A stretch of 64,000 nucleotides of DNA, taken from JAGRGG01 sp965217265. Its GTDB lineage: Bacteria; Pseudomonadota; Alphaproteobacteria; Geminicoccales; Geminicoccaceae. Position numbers and translations under genes: made by a program. The notes under the pieces were generated by a model, which searched no databases, had not been told where the DNA came from, and was given only the letters and a program-made list of their open reading frames with translations. Within the stretch, counting starts at the first letter, position 1; each line of letters opens with the position of its first letter. Below, in pieces: positions 1 through 8,067 of the stretch. The DNA lies in assembly GCA_965217265.1 (NCBI GenBank), contig CBDCHP010000018.1, positions 558,001-622,000 on the forward strand, read 5' to 3'.

Positions 1-636
1 GCCCGCTTCGAGCCCGAGCGCGACGTGCGTTTCTCGACCTACGCCGCGTGGTGGATCCGCTCGGCGATGCAGGACTACATCCTGCGCAACTGGTCGGTGG
101 TCCGCACCGGGACGACGGCGGCGCAAAAATCCCTCTTCTTCAACATGCGCCGTCTGCGCGCCCGCCTCGACGACGGCCTCAAGGCCTCGCTCGGCGACGA
201 CAGCCGCAAGGTGATCGCCGACGAGCTGCACGTCGCCGTCACCGAGGTCGAGTCGATGGAGATGCGCTTGATGGGCGGCGACCAGTCCTTGAACGCCACC
301 CTCTCGCCGACCGGCGAGGACGTGTGGCAGGACTTCCTCGCCGACGACCGGCCCAACCCCGAGGACATCGTCGGCGACAGCCACGACACCAATACGCGAA
401 GCGCCTGGCTCAAGGATTCGCTCGCCGAACTGAACGACCGCGAGCGCGTCATCATCAAGGAGCGCCGCCTGCGCGACGAGGGTCGCACCCTCGAAGAGTT
501 GGGCCGCACGCTCGGCATCTCGAAGGAGCGCGTCCGCCAGATCGAGCACCGCGCCCTGCAAAAGCTGAAGGCCTCGCTGACCAAGCGGATCAAGGACCCG
601 GCCGACGAGATGTTCTTGACCATGACGATGGCCTGA
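1..636 (+). CDS. rpoH: RNA polymerase sigma-32 factor (heat shock), 3' part
   Basis: The reading frame is open from base 1, so the gene starts upstream of the window; 211 residues are visible. The left part holds the conserved sigma region 2.3/2.4 with RFSTYAAWWIRSAMQDYI and the RNWSVVR stretch that melts and reads the -10 element. The right part has region 4 with the helix-turn-helix GISKERVRQIEHRALQKL that reads the -35 element. Between them QKSLFFNMRRLRARL matches the RpoH box typical of sigma-32 rather than RpoD. Family role: directs core RNA polymerase to heat-shock promoters. It stops at TGA 27 bp before the hydroxylase gene. Confidence 0.95.
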   Translation, partial: ARFEPERDVRFSTYAAWWIRSAMQDYILRNWSVVRTGTTAAQKSLFFNMRRLRARLDDGLKASLGDDSRKVIADELHVAVTEVESMEMRLMGGDQSLNATLSPTGEDVWQDFLADDRPNPEDIVGDSHDTNTRSAWLKDSLAELNDRERVIIKERRLRDEGRTLEELGRTLGISKERVRQIEHRALQKLKASLTKRIKDPADEMFLTMTMA

Positions 637-662
637 AGCCCGGCCGTTCAGAGCCCTTGTCC

Positions 663-1820
663 ATGCACGATCTCGCCATCGTCGGCGGCGGGCACGCCGG
701 CCTCCTGCTCGCCCTCGCCGCCGAGCGCGCCGGCTTCGACACTGCCGTCGTCGATCCCGCCCCGCTCGACGGGCTACAGCCCCCCGACGGGCGCTGCATC
801 GCGCTCCTCGCCGGCAGCCGGCAGGCGATCGAGGGCATGGGGGTGTGGCACGCGCTCGAAGGCGCCGGGGTGTCGGTGCGCACGATGGCCGTTACCGAAC
901 TGCCGAGCCACGGGCGCGTCCTCTACCAGGCCGACGACCTCGACGGGCGCGACTTCGCCTACGGCTTCGAGACGGCGGGCTTACGCAACTGTCTCGCGGC
1001 GGCCGTGGCGGCGAATCCCCGCATCCGTCGCTGCCGCACCGCGTTCGCCGGTTATGAACGCCGGCGTGAGGGCGTCGAAGTGCGGACCACGCAAGGCGAA
1101 CCGATCGCGGCCCGGCTCTTGATCGGCGCCGACGGGCGCAACTCGGCCGTGCGCCGCGCCGCCAGGATCGGCGTCACGTCGAGCGTCTACGGCCAAGCCG
1201 CCTTGTGCTTCACGATCCAACACGAGGCGCCCCACCACGCCCAGGGCCACGAGTGGCTGCGGCCCGAGGGTCCGCTCGCCCTCCTCCCGGTCGGCGACGA
1301 CCGCAGCGGCGTCACCTGGGTCGAGAACCCGCCCAAGGCCCGGCGCCTGGGCGACCTGCCCGAGGCCGACCTCCTCGACGAATTGTGCGCGGTCATCGGC
1401 GACACGCTCGGGGACAGGCTCCGCCTCACCACCCCGCGCGCCGTCTTCCCGCTCGGCGTCCAGCACGCGCGCCGCTACGCCGCGCCGCGCCTCGCCCTCG
1501 TCGGCGACGCCGCGCACGGCGTCCACCCGATCCACGCCCAGGGCTTCAACATGGGCGTCGGCGACGTCGAGGCGCTGATCGCGGTCCTCGCCGACGCGCG
1601 GCGCCGCGGGCGCGAACTCGGCGCCCCCGACACCGTCAAGGGCTACGAGCGCGCCCGCTATAACGCCAATCTCGGCCGGGTCTGGATGACCGACGGCCTC
1701 GTGCGCGTCTTCACCGGCCCCCCGCCGCTGCGCCTCGCCGGCCGCGCCGCCTTGCGCCTGATCGGCGCCGTGCCGCCCCTGAAGCGCCGGGCGATTGCGC
1801 ACGGCATGCAGTTGCGCTAA
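663..1820 (+). CDS. UbiH/UbiF-type FAD-dependent hydroxylase
   Basis: A 385-residue flavoprotein monooxygenase of the ubiquinone-ring hydroxylase family. An N-terminal dinucleotide fold VGGGHAG lies at residues 7-13. The DG motif GADGRNSAVR is near residue 157, and the second FAD motif LVGDAAHGVHPIHAQGFN is near residue 282; the HPIHAQG sequence is characteristic of ubiquinone hydroxylases. It probably hydroxylates a ring position of a membrane-bound polyprenylphenol intermediate using NAD(P)H and O2; which position (UbiH, UbiF, UbiI or UbiL type) cannot be read from sequence alone. ATG 663 is chosen because the flavin fold starts five residues after it. The TAA stop lies in the tip of a palindromic intergenic element. 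Confidence 0.85.
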   Translation: MHDLAIVGGGHAGLLLALAAERAGFDTAVVDPAPLDGLQPPDGRCIALLAGSRQAIEGMGVWHALEGAGVSVRTMAVTELPSHGRVLYQADDLDGRDFAYGFETAGLRNCLAAAVAANPRIRRCRTAFAGYERRREGVEVRTTQGEPIAARLLIGADGRNSAVRRAARIGVTSSVYGQAALCFTIQHEAPHHAQGHEWLRPEGPLALLPVGDDRSGVTWVENPPKARRLGDLPEADLLDELCAVIGDTLGDRLRLTTPRAVFPLGVQHARRYAAPRLALVGDAAHGVHPIHAQGFNMGVGDVEALIAVLADARRRGRELGAPDTVKGYERARYNANLGRVWMTDGLVRVFTGPPPLRLAGRAALRLIGAVPPLKRRAIAHGMQLR

Positions 1821-1958
1821 CGCTGGCGCGTCCGCTGCGCGGGGCTTTCTTCTTTTTTCGCTTTGTCCGAGGCTAGCTTCGATGTTGAGGCCAAGTTCGG
1901 GGACAAGCAGCAAACAAGAGAAGAGAAAGGCCGCGCGCCAGCGCACGCGAAGCGTCCC
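1818..1958. repeat. Stop-anchored palindromic intergenic element, copy 1
   Basis: First copy of a family described in the findings. The left arm begins at the ubiH-type TAA and runs through a GC palindrome into CTTTCTTCTTTTTTC. The right arm is the complement, a purine-rich run followed by GCGCGCCAGCGCACGCGAAG. The core holds the CTTTGTCCGAGG segment, here diverged. The element ends directly before the ATG of the antiporter gene, so it fills the whole gap between two genes on the same strand. Each arm resembles a GC hairpin plus U-run when read outward from a gene. Confidence 0.75.
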
Positions 1959-3716
1959 ATGACCGATCCCCTCCACCACCTCCCCCTGCACGAGATCGTC
2001 GTCTTCCTCGTCGCCGCCGGCCTCCTCATCCCGCTCGGCCAGCGCCTGCGGCTGAACCCGGTGCTCGGCTACCTCCTGCTCGGCGTGGCGCTCGGCCCGC
2101 ACGCGCTGGGCCGGTTGGCCGAGACCGTCCCCGGCCTGGGCTTCGCCACGCTTGAGGAGAGCGAAGGTTCGGAGGCGCTCGCCGAACTGGGCGTCTTGTT
2201 TCTTCTGTTCACGATCGGGCTCGAACTGTCGCTCAAGCGCCTGTGGTCGCTGCGGCGCTTGGTCGTGGGCCTCGGCGGCCTGCAGGTGGCGCTGAGTGCT
2301 ATCCTCATCGCGCTCACAGCATTCGCGTTCGGCAATCCGGGTCCGGCGTCCCTCGTGATCGGGCTCTGCCTCGCCTTGTCCTCGACCGCGATCGTGATGG
2401 GCCTCCTCGCCGAGGGGACGGCGCCGGGCGGGGTGCGCCGGGCGAGCTTCGCCGTCCTCCTCTGCCAAGACCTCGCGGTCGTGCCGATCCTCTTGCTCAC
2501 GGCCCTTCTCGGCGGCGGCGGCGACGGGGGCGTGTTCGCGGCGCTCCTGCGCGCGTTCCTGACGGCGGCACTCGCCATCGCCCTGATCCTGGGCCTCGGC
2601 CGCTTGGTGCTGCGGCCCCTGTTCGACCTCATCGGCGGCGGCGGCCGGCGCGACTTGCTGATGGCGGCGACGCTGCTCGTCATCGTGCTGACGGCGCTCG
2701 CCACCTCGGTGGCCGGCCTCTCGGCCGCGCTCGGCGCCTTCCTCGCAGGATTGCTCTTGGGCGAGACGGCGTGGCGGCACGAGATCGAGCTCGACCTCGA
2801 ACCGTTCAAGAACCTGCTGCTCGGCCTGTTCTTCCTCTCGATCGGCCTCAAGCTCGACCTCGGCGCCGCGACCGTGGCGTGGCCCTGGCTGCTCCTCTCG
2901 CTGCCGGGGCTGATCCTCTTGAAATCCCTTCTCATCGTCGGGCTCGGGCGGCTGTTCGGCCTCACCTGGGCGGTCGCGGTCGAGACTGGTCTCCTGCTCG
3001 GCCAGGGCGGCGAGTTCGCCTTCATCGTCATCGCGCTCGCCCGGGGCGAAGGGCTCATTCCGGCCGACACCGCCGCCTTCATGCAGACCCTCGCGGGCCT
3101 GAGCATGTTGATCACCCCGCCGCTCGCCGTCCTGGCGCGCAGGGCCGGGGGGCTCGCCGCCCGGCTGGACGAGGGCAGGGCGGCGGCGGCGGCGCCGGTC
3201 GAGGGCGCCGTCCTGATCGCCGGCTACGGCCGGATCGGCCGGCTGCTGGCCTCGCTCTTGCAGGGCGAGGCGCCCGTTTTGGCGCTCGACCGCGACGCGG
3301 GTGCCGTGGCCGAGGCGCGGGCCGACGGGGTCGAGGCGCGTCTGGGCGACGCCGGCCGGGCCGCGTTCCTGCGCCAAGCCGGGGCCGGGGAGGCCCGCGT
3401 CCTCGTCGTCACGATGGATGACAAGGATGCCCGTGCGCACGTGATCGCGGCCGCGCGCCGCCACTGGCCCGACCTGCCGCTCGTCGTGCGCGCGCGCGAC
3501 GCGGCGGAGGCGCGGCTGTTGCGCCAAGCGGAGGGCACCGCGGCGGTGCCGGAGACGCTCGGCCCCGCCCTCGAACTCGGCGAGGCCCTGCTGCGCGCGC
3601 TCGGCACGCCCGAGGCCCGCGCCCGGCCCCGCATCGAGGCCGCGCGCGAGGCGGCGATGCGGGGCGGAACGCCGCCGCGCGCACAAGCGTTTTCATCGTC
3701 GGACGAAACGTTCTAG
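1959..3716 (+). CDS. KefB/YbaL-type monovalent cation:proton antiporter (CPA2) with TrkA-N domain
   Basis: A 585-residue inner-membrane protein. Residues 1 to about 400 form some 12 hydrophobic segments with CPA2-family signatures (GYLLLGVALGPHALG, LGVLFLLFTIGLEL, LSSTAIVMGLL, LGAFLAGLLLGE). From about residue 418 a soluble RCK/TrkA-N Rossmann domain begins (LIAGYGRIGRLLASLL) that would bind a nucleotide and gate transport. The family exchanges K+ or Na+ for H+; KefB homologues protect against electrophiles. ATG 1959 is preferred over the longer open frame because upstream codons fall in the palindromic element. The TAG stop sits at the centre of a 22-bp perfect palindrome. Confidence 0.85.
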   Translation: MTDPLHHLPLHEIVVFLVAAGLLIPLGQRLRLNPVLGYLLLGVALGPHALGRLAETVPGLGFATLEESEGSEALAELGVLFLLFTIGLELSLKRLWSLRRLVVGLGGLQVALSAILIALTAFAFGNPGPASLVIGLCLALSSTAIVMGLLAEGTAPGGVRRASFAVLLCQDLAVVPILLLTALLGGGGDGGVFAALLRAFLTAALAIALILGLGRLVLRPLFDLIGGGGRRDLLMAATLLVIVLTALATSVAGLSAALGAFLAGLLLGETAWRHEIELDLEPFKNLLLGLFFLSIGLKLDLGAATVAWPWLLLSLPGLILLKSLLIVGLGRLFGLTWAVAVETGLLLGQGGEFAFIVIALARGEGLIPADTAAFMQTLAGLSMLITPPLAVLARRAGGLAARLDEGRAAAAAPVEGAVLIAGYGRIGRLLASLLQGEAPVLALDRDAGAVAEARADGVEARLGDAGRAAFLRQAGAGEARVLVVTMDDKDARAHVIAAARRHWPDLPLVVRARDAAEARLLRQAEGTAAVPETLGPALELGEALLRALGTPEARARPRIEAAREAAMRGGTPPRAQAFSSSDETF

Positions 3717-3725
3717 AACGTTTCG
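3704..3725. promoter_or_regulatory. 22-bp perfect palindrome between antiporter and UspA gene
   Basis: Half-site CGAAACGTTCT is followed immediately by its exact complement AGAACGTTTCG. It covers the last codons and TAG stop of the antiporter gene and ends 16 bp before the UspA ATG. A loop-free palindrome is more typical of a dimeric regulator site than of a terminator, and there is no U-run. It could therefore be an operator for the UspA gene; this is inference. Confidence 0.5.
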
Positions 3726-3741
3726 ATACGCAGACGGGAGC

Positions 3742-4590
3742 ATGGGCGACATGATCAAGCGCATCCTGGTCGGGGTCTCGGGCACGCCGGCGCTCGAAGC
3801 CAAGATCAACTACGTGATCGACATCGCTTGGCGGCACAAGGCCAGCGTCGAACTGATCGACGTCGTCGACGTCGATCGCCTGAGCGAGGTCGGCCCGGTC
3901 CCGCTCGGCGGCGGCCACTTCTACGAGCGCATGGTCAAGCGCCGCGTGCGCGAGAGCCACGAGCAGAGCGACAAGGCGGTCGCCTTGTTCCGCGAGCGCT
4001 GCGAGGGGGCGCAGATCGACGTCACCGTGCTCTCGCGCGAGGGCGACCCGATCGTCCTCTTGGCCGCTTTGTGGCGCTACGTCGACTTGTGCGTCCTCGA
4101 CGCGCGCGGCTGGTTCGACCACTCGGTGCTGCCCGACCCGGAGAGTGCGCTTGGCCAACTGGTCGCGTCGGGCGTGCGGCCGATCCTCGCCGTGCCCGAG
4201 GAGACGACCGAGGGCGTCAGCCGGGTGATGATGGCCTACAACGGCAGCCTGGAGGCGGCGAAGGCGATGAAGCAGTTCTGCCAGCTGGCGCCCTACCCCG
4301 AGACCGAGGTCCACGTCGTCCTCACCGGCCAATCGAAGTCGGAGGAGAACCCGCAAGACCTGCTCGACGACGCCAAGCGCTACGTCGAGGCGCACGGCCA
4401 CCGCTGCCTCAGCCTGCACCTGGAGGGGGAAGACCGCGCCGGCTCGATCCTCGACTACGCGACCCAGAACGGCATCGACATGATCGTCATGGGCGGCTCG
4501 ATGCACCGCGTCCTGCTCTCGAAGCGCTTCGGCCGGATGACGCTCGACCTGCTCAAGCGCTCCAAGATCCCGTTGTTCATCTCGCACTAG
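3742..4590 (+). CDS. Tandem universal stress protein (UspA family)
   Basis: 282 residues in two UspA-like halves. Half one begins KRILVGVSGTPALEAKINYV and half two restarts at VSRVMMAYNGSLEAAKAMKQF, near residue 155. The second half ends in DMIVMGGSMHRVLLSKRFG, which only loosely matches the ATP-binding pattern G-x2-G-x9-G-S/T, so nucleotide binding is uncertain. ATG 3742 and ATG 3751 are both possible starts. The protein is cytoplasmic, with no signal peptide. It follows the antiporter by 25 bp across the palindrome, suggesting either co-transcription or its own regulated promoter. UspA proteins are induced by starvation and other stresses; the specific role here is unknown. Confidence 0.85.
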   Translation: MGDMIKRILVGVSGTPALEAKINYVIDIAWRHKASVELIDVVDVDRLSEVGPVPLGGGHFYERMVKRRVRESHEQSDKAVALFRERCEGAQIDVTVLSREGDPIVLLAALWRYVDLCVLDARGWFDHSVLPDPESALGQLVASGVRPILAVPEETTEGVSRVMMAYNGSLEAAKAMKQFCQLAPYPETEVHVVLTGQSKSEENPQDLLDDAKRYVEAHGHRCLSLHLEGEDRAGSILDYATQNGIDMIVMGGSMHRVLLSKRFGRMTLDLLKRSKIPLFISH

Positions 4591-4617
4591 GGCAACTTCT
4601 GGACGGCCTCGACATGG

Positions 4618-4643
4618 GTTACGCCCCGGACTCGATCCGGGGC
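4618..4643 (+). repeat. REP-like palindrome
   Basis: GTTACGCCCCGGACTCGATC followed by CGGGGCC. This is a diverged copy of the GTCATCCCCGA...TCGGGGATCC palindromes seen elsewhere in the window. It faces an inverted partner at 4803-4827 on the other side of a mosaic repeat. Confidence 0.5.
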
Positions 4644-4697
4644 CAACGCGCCCTCGCCCGACAATCACCCCATGGACGGCGCGGCAGCTTGAGCCGC

Positions 4698-4801
4698 TAG
4701 AGCATTTTCAAGCAAAACCGGATCGGTTTTGCGTCCAGAAAATGCGTTGATAGAGACAGATAGAGCATTTTGCGTGAACCGGTGTTCGTGCGAAATGCTC
4801 T
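4698..4801. repeat. RIME-like mosaic repeat (AGAGCATTTT ... AAATGCTCT)
   Basis: Two hairpin units lie in tandem. The first runs from TAGAGCATTTTC to GAAAATGCG and contains the stem CAAAACCGGATCGGTTTTG. The second runs from TAGAGCATTTTGC to GCGAAATGCTCT. The ends are inverted copies of each other. Short elements of this appearance are common in rhizobia and other alphaproteobacteria, where they are called Rhizobium intergenic mosaic elements; the assignment is from memory of the motif, not a search. Apart from this and its two flanking palindromes, 4591-4872 holds no recognisable gene. Confidence 0.6.
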
Positions 4802-4802
4802 G

Positions 4803-4827
4803 GGCGCCGGATCGAGTCCGGGTGTAA
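4803..4827 (-). repeat. REP-like palindrome, inverted partner
   Basis: GGCGCCGGATCGAGTCCGGG is the inverted counterpart of the palindrome at 4618-4643. Together they bracket the mosaic repeat, like a bacterial interspersed mosaic element. Confidence 0.45.
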
Positions 4828-4872
4828 GGCGGAGGTTGGACAAAACTCGACCTCACCCCCGCCAAAGAACCG

Positions 4873-6769
4873 TCAGCCCTCCTCCGGCAGGCCGAACGCG
4901 GCGATCTGGTCGCCGACCCTTGGCGACAGGATCGAGTTGCCGCCCGCCGTGACGACGACGTACTGCTTGCCCTTGTAGGTGTAGACCGCCGGCAGCGCCA
5001 CGGCCGGCGCGTCGACGAGGCCCTTCCACAACACCTCGCTGCTCTTCAAGTCGATCGCGCAGACGTGGGCGTCCATCGAGGCGCCGATGAAGATCAGGCC
5101 GCTCGCCGTGACGACCGGGCCGCCGATCGTCGGCGAGCCCCAGGCTTCGGGCATGTAAGAGCCCCACTGCTGCACCTGCCCGAACGGCTTCTTCCAGAGC
5201 AGTTCGCCCGTGTCGAGGTCGCAGGCCGACATCGAGCCGTAGGGCGGCTTCCAGCACGGCATGCCGATCTGGTTGAGGAAGCTGGTCAAACGAAAGCCGT
5301 AGGGGCTGCCGGTCTGCGGGTAGTAGGTGCCGTCGTTGCCGCCCGCCGTCTGTTGCTCGTAGGCCTCGCGCTCGAAGAGCTGGTAGATCTGCACGACGCT
5401 GGAATTGTTGACGACGCAGGTGCGGCTGTTCGGGTCGACGGCGCCGCCGCCCCACTCGATGCCGCCGCTGGTCGGCGGGTAGGTGAGCGTGCCCTGCAGG
5501 CTCGGCGGGGTGAAGCGGCCCTCGTCGCGCAGCTTCGCCGCCGTGTCGCTGCAGTAGCCAAAGCCGGCCCAGTCGGCGAGCCGGAAGACGCCCGGCCACC
5601 GATCCTCGATCACCGGCTTTGGGATCATGGAGTAGGGCTGCGTCGGCGCCGCCTCTTCGCCCGCGACGTCCGAGGCCGGGACGGGCCGCCCCTCGATCGG
5701 GTAGACCGGCTCGCCCGTCACCCGGTTGAGGACGTAGATGAAGCCCATCTTCGAGGTCTCGACCAGGGCCGGGATCGTCTCGCCGCCCTTCTCGATGTCG
5801 ATCGGCGTCGGCGGGGCGTCGGTGTCGAAGTCCCAGAGATCGTGGTGGACCAGTTGGCGGCTCCAGAGAACCTCGCCGGTCTCGATGTCGAGCGCCGTGA
5901 GCGAGGTCGTCAGCGGCAAGTCCCCCTTGCGCTGCCCCCCCGTAGAAGTTCGGGCTCGGCGAGCTGACGGGCAGATAGAGGATGCCCCGCGCCTCGTCGA
6001 TCGACATCGAGGCCCAGACGTTGCCGGTGCCGGTCGTCGCCATGCTGGCCTTGGGGATGGCGTTGAAGGTCCACTTCAAGGCGCCCGTGCGCGCGTCGAC
6101 GGCGAAGACGGTCCCGGGCGGGTTCGCCGTGTCGGTCCAGTCCCTGCCGGCCCAGCCGACGAACAGCGTGTCCTCGTAGACCGTCGGCGGCTGGAGGATC
6201 GACGAGGGCCACTTGGCGTTGGTCGTGTTCCAGGCGTTGATGTCGAGGACGCCGCCGTCGCCGAAGCCGGCGCAGCGCTCGCCGGTGTCGGCGTCGACCG
6301 CGTGCAGCTTCGCGTCCATCGTGCCGAGGTAGACCCGCTTCTGGCAGGGCTGCCCCTCGCTCGGATCACCCGCCGCCCAGTAGGCGACGCCGCGGTTCTT
6401 CAAGGCGGGCTGGGTCATCGCCTTCAGCGCCGCCTTCGCGTCGTAGGTCCACTTGACCTCGCCGGTGTCGGGTTCGAGGGCGAAGATGCGATAGAACGGC
6501 GTGCCGAGGTAGACCGTGTCGTTGACGAAGAGGGGTGTGGCCGACCAGACCGTCGCCGGCTTGTCGCCGCCCCCGTCGCCCGTGCGCACCTCCCAGAGCT
6601 TGGTGAGGTCGCCGACGTTCTCAGGGGTGATCTGCGCCGCCGGCGAGTATTTCTGCGCCGCGAGGTCGCCGTTGAACGTCGACCACGTGTCGTCGGACGC
6701 CGCGCTTGCCGCCGTCGCCGACAGGACGCCGACGAGCGCGAGGGTGGCGCGGGGAAAGCGAAGCGTCAT
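4873..6769 (-). pseudogene. PQQ-dependent (quinoprotein) dehydrogenase, single-base frameshift
   Basis: A periplasmic eight-bladed quinoprotein. The first frame (from ATG 6769) has a signal peptide ending ATAASA, then WSTFNGDLAAQKYSPAAQI and the repeated W motifs TGEVKWTYDAKA and TGALKWTFNAIP. After NFYGG the frame is lost. The rest (VTALD-type ETGEVLWSRQLVHHDLWDFD ... GGNSILSPRVGDQIAAFG) continues in another frame down to the stop at 4873. The slip falls in a run of seven C at 5935-5941; six C would restore one frame of about 630 residues. The sequence resembles the periplasmic part of membrane glucose-type dehydrogenases, which pass electrons from sugar or alcohol oxidation to ubiquinone; the substrate cannot be read. 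The gap to the upstream small membrane-protein gene is 15 bp, so they form an operon. Confidence 0.8.
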
Positions 6770-6784
6770 CGCTCGATCCTTTAC

Positions 6785-7138
6785 TTACGCGGCCGACGGG
6801 CGTCGCGCGCGCCCGGTCGCGCCGGTTACGAGGTGGACGATCCAGCCGACGAGGCACAGCGCCATCATCGCGACGAGGCCCACGCTGTGGAGCAGCACGG
6901 CCGCGAGCGCCGTGCCGGGGATGCCGAGCAGGGTCAAGACGACGAGGGTGACGTGCAGCCAAGCGGGCCGCCGGCCGGGCGCGACGATGACGGCCCCGGC
7001 GGCGAGGCTGGACAGGATGACCAGGAGGGCGCCGGCCGTGTGGTCGATGCCGCTGGAGCGGGCGACGTAGCCGAAAACCGCGATGCCGGCGAGCAGGATC
7101 GCGCCGTAGCTCACGCGTTGGCCCGAAAAGTCCGTCAT
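6785..7138 (-). CDS. Small four-helix membrane protein, possible anchor of the PQQ dehydrogenase
   Basis: 117 residues with four hydrophobic segments (about 12-28, 35-52, 61-80 and 83-103) and a basic C-terminus. No family can be assigned firmly. Its size and helix count resemble the N-terminal membrane domain that is fused to the PQQ domain in membrane-bound glucose dehydrogenases. It lies immediately upstream of a PQQ dehydrogenase that has a signal peptide instead of that domain, so a separate anchor or quinone-docking subunit is a reasonable inference. ATG 7138 has the Shine-Dalgarno sequence AAGGA, which lies inside a small hairpin. Confidence 0.6.
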   Translation of the reverse strand: MTDFSGQRVSYGAILLAGIAVFGYVARSSGIDHTAGALLVILSSLAAGAVIVAPGRRPAWLHVTLVVLTLLGIPGTALAAVLLHSVGLVAMMALCLVGWIVHLVTGATGRARRPSAA

Positions 7139-7146
7139 TGCGGGCG

Positions 7147-7164
7147 TCCTTGAGGCGTCAAGGA
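7147..7164 (-). promoter_or_regulatory. Hairpin containing the Shine-Dalgarno of the membrane-protein/PQQ operon
   Basis: The perfect 7-bp inverted repeat TCCTTGA / TCAAGGA with a 4-base loop includes the AAGGA ribosome-binding site of the gene starting at 7138. Folding would hide the site, so translation of the operon could be sensitive to RNA structure; this is inference. Confidence 0.3.
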
Positions 7165-7266
7165 GGGTCCGCCGCGTGTCCGGTCGTTGGGCCGGTAGCG
7201 TACCTGGATACCTCCAGGCTGCATTTTTTCCGCAGGTTGCAACCCCTGTACGACGGATCAATCGAG

Positions 7267-7390
7267 GAACGCTTCTTCTTTTTACTAGTGCTGACGTAGG
7301 AGGTTGGCCTCAACGCCGAGGGCCGGCCTCGGACAAGAGCAAGAAGAGAAGAAAAAAGGCCCCGCGCCAGCGGACGCGCAAGCGTGCCCC
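7267..7390. repeat. Stop-anchored palindromic intergenic element, copy 2
   Basis: The left arm is shortened (GAACGCTTC directly into TTCTTTTT). The core reads TAGTGCTGACGTAGGAGG ... GGCCGGCCTCGGACAAGAG. The right arm AAAAAGGCCCCGCGCCAGCG runs to within a few bases of the TAA stop of the DUF2628 gene at 7394. It separates that gene from the promoter region of the upstream operon. Confidence 0.7.
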
Positions 7391-7393
7391 AAC

Positions 7394-7933
7394 TTAGCCG
7401 AACAGCGGCGAAGCCAGCCCCGCTAGGAGTGCTATGCCCGCCGCCGCCGCGAGGCGCGGCTCGGTGCCGCCCTGCTTCTTGAGCGCTCGCTCGTAGGCGT
7501 CGATCGAGAGGCCGCGCCCGCCGATTCGCCGCACCTTGCGGTTGAAGTGCTTCAGGTAGAGCGCGTTGCCGTAGCCGCCGCCGAGCCCCATCAGGCCCAC
7601 CAGCGCCGCGAGCGCGAGCGGCCCCGGGACGGCGGCGAGGCAGAGCCCTTCCAGGACGAGCACGAGGGCGACGTAGGCGGCAGCACTCCCCGCCATGCGG
7701 CGGTGCGCGAACCACAAGGGGCCGAACCAGAACGCGGCCGCGTTCCAGCTCCAGGCCCGCCCGCGCCACGCCATCACCCGCCACGCCTCGTCGTAGTAGC
7801 TGGCGTTGGCGCCCAAAAAGGCCCGCGCCACGTCGACGCCCCGATCCTCGGCCGCCGCCGTCCTGGTCGAAGCGGGCGCGGGTCGGGCGACGGGGGTCCC
7901 GTAGGCGACGGCGTACATGGGCTGCTGCTCCAA
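7394..7933 (-). CDS. DUF2628 family membrane protein
   Basis: 179 residues. A short polar N-terminus is followed by FLGANASYYDEAWRVMAWRG and the aromatic stretch WSWNAAAFWFGPLWFAHRRM, characteristic of DUF2628. Two to three hydrophobic helices follow (residues 78-115 region) and a last one lies at the C-terminus. The YGNALYLKHFNRKVRRI segment between helices is also typical. Family function is unknown; members are small inner-membrane proteins. Start could be 7933 or the next ATG at 7918. Its stop is next to a palindromic element. Confidence 0.75.
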   Translation of the reverse strand: MEQQPMYAVAYGTPVARPAPASTRTAAAEDRGVDVARAFLGANASYYDEAWRVMAWRGRAWSWNAAAFWFGPLWFAHRRMAGSAAAYVALVLVLEGLCLAAVPGPLALAALVGLMGLGGGYGNALYLKHFNRKVRRIGGRGLSIDAYERALKKQGGTEPRLAAAAGIALLAGLASPLFG

Positions 7934-8067
7934 GGTCCAGGGGCGTCCGAGGACCGCGCACGCGGCCCGGCGGCGAGTTTATGAAAACCCCGCCCGCACG
8001 ATCAACCGCTCGGGCCCGCATTCACTCTACCGACCCGCCCGGCACATAAGTGAGTGCCACAAAAGTC

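Noticed and set aside
981..3686. Very long minus-strand open frames opposite the hydroxylase and antiporter genes
   Set aside because: High GC suppresses stop codons; the products are low-complexity Arg/Gly/Ala-rich shadows with no domain.
8041..8058. GGCAC ... GTGCC hairpin downstream of the molybdopterin oxidoreductase as terminator
   Set aside because: The stem is only 5 bp, and on the gene's strand it is followed by GGGCGGG rather than a U-run.
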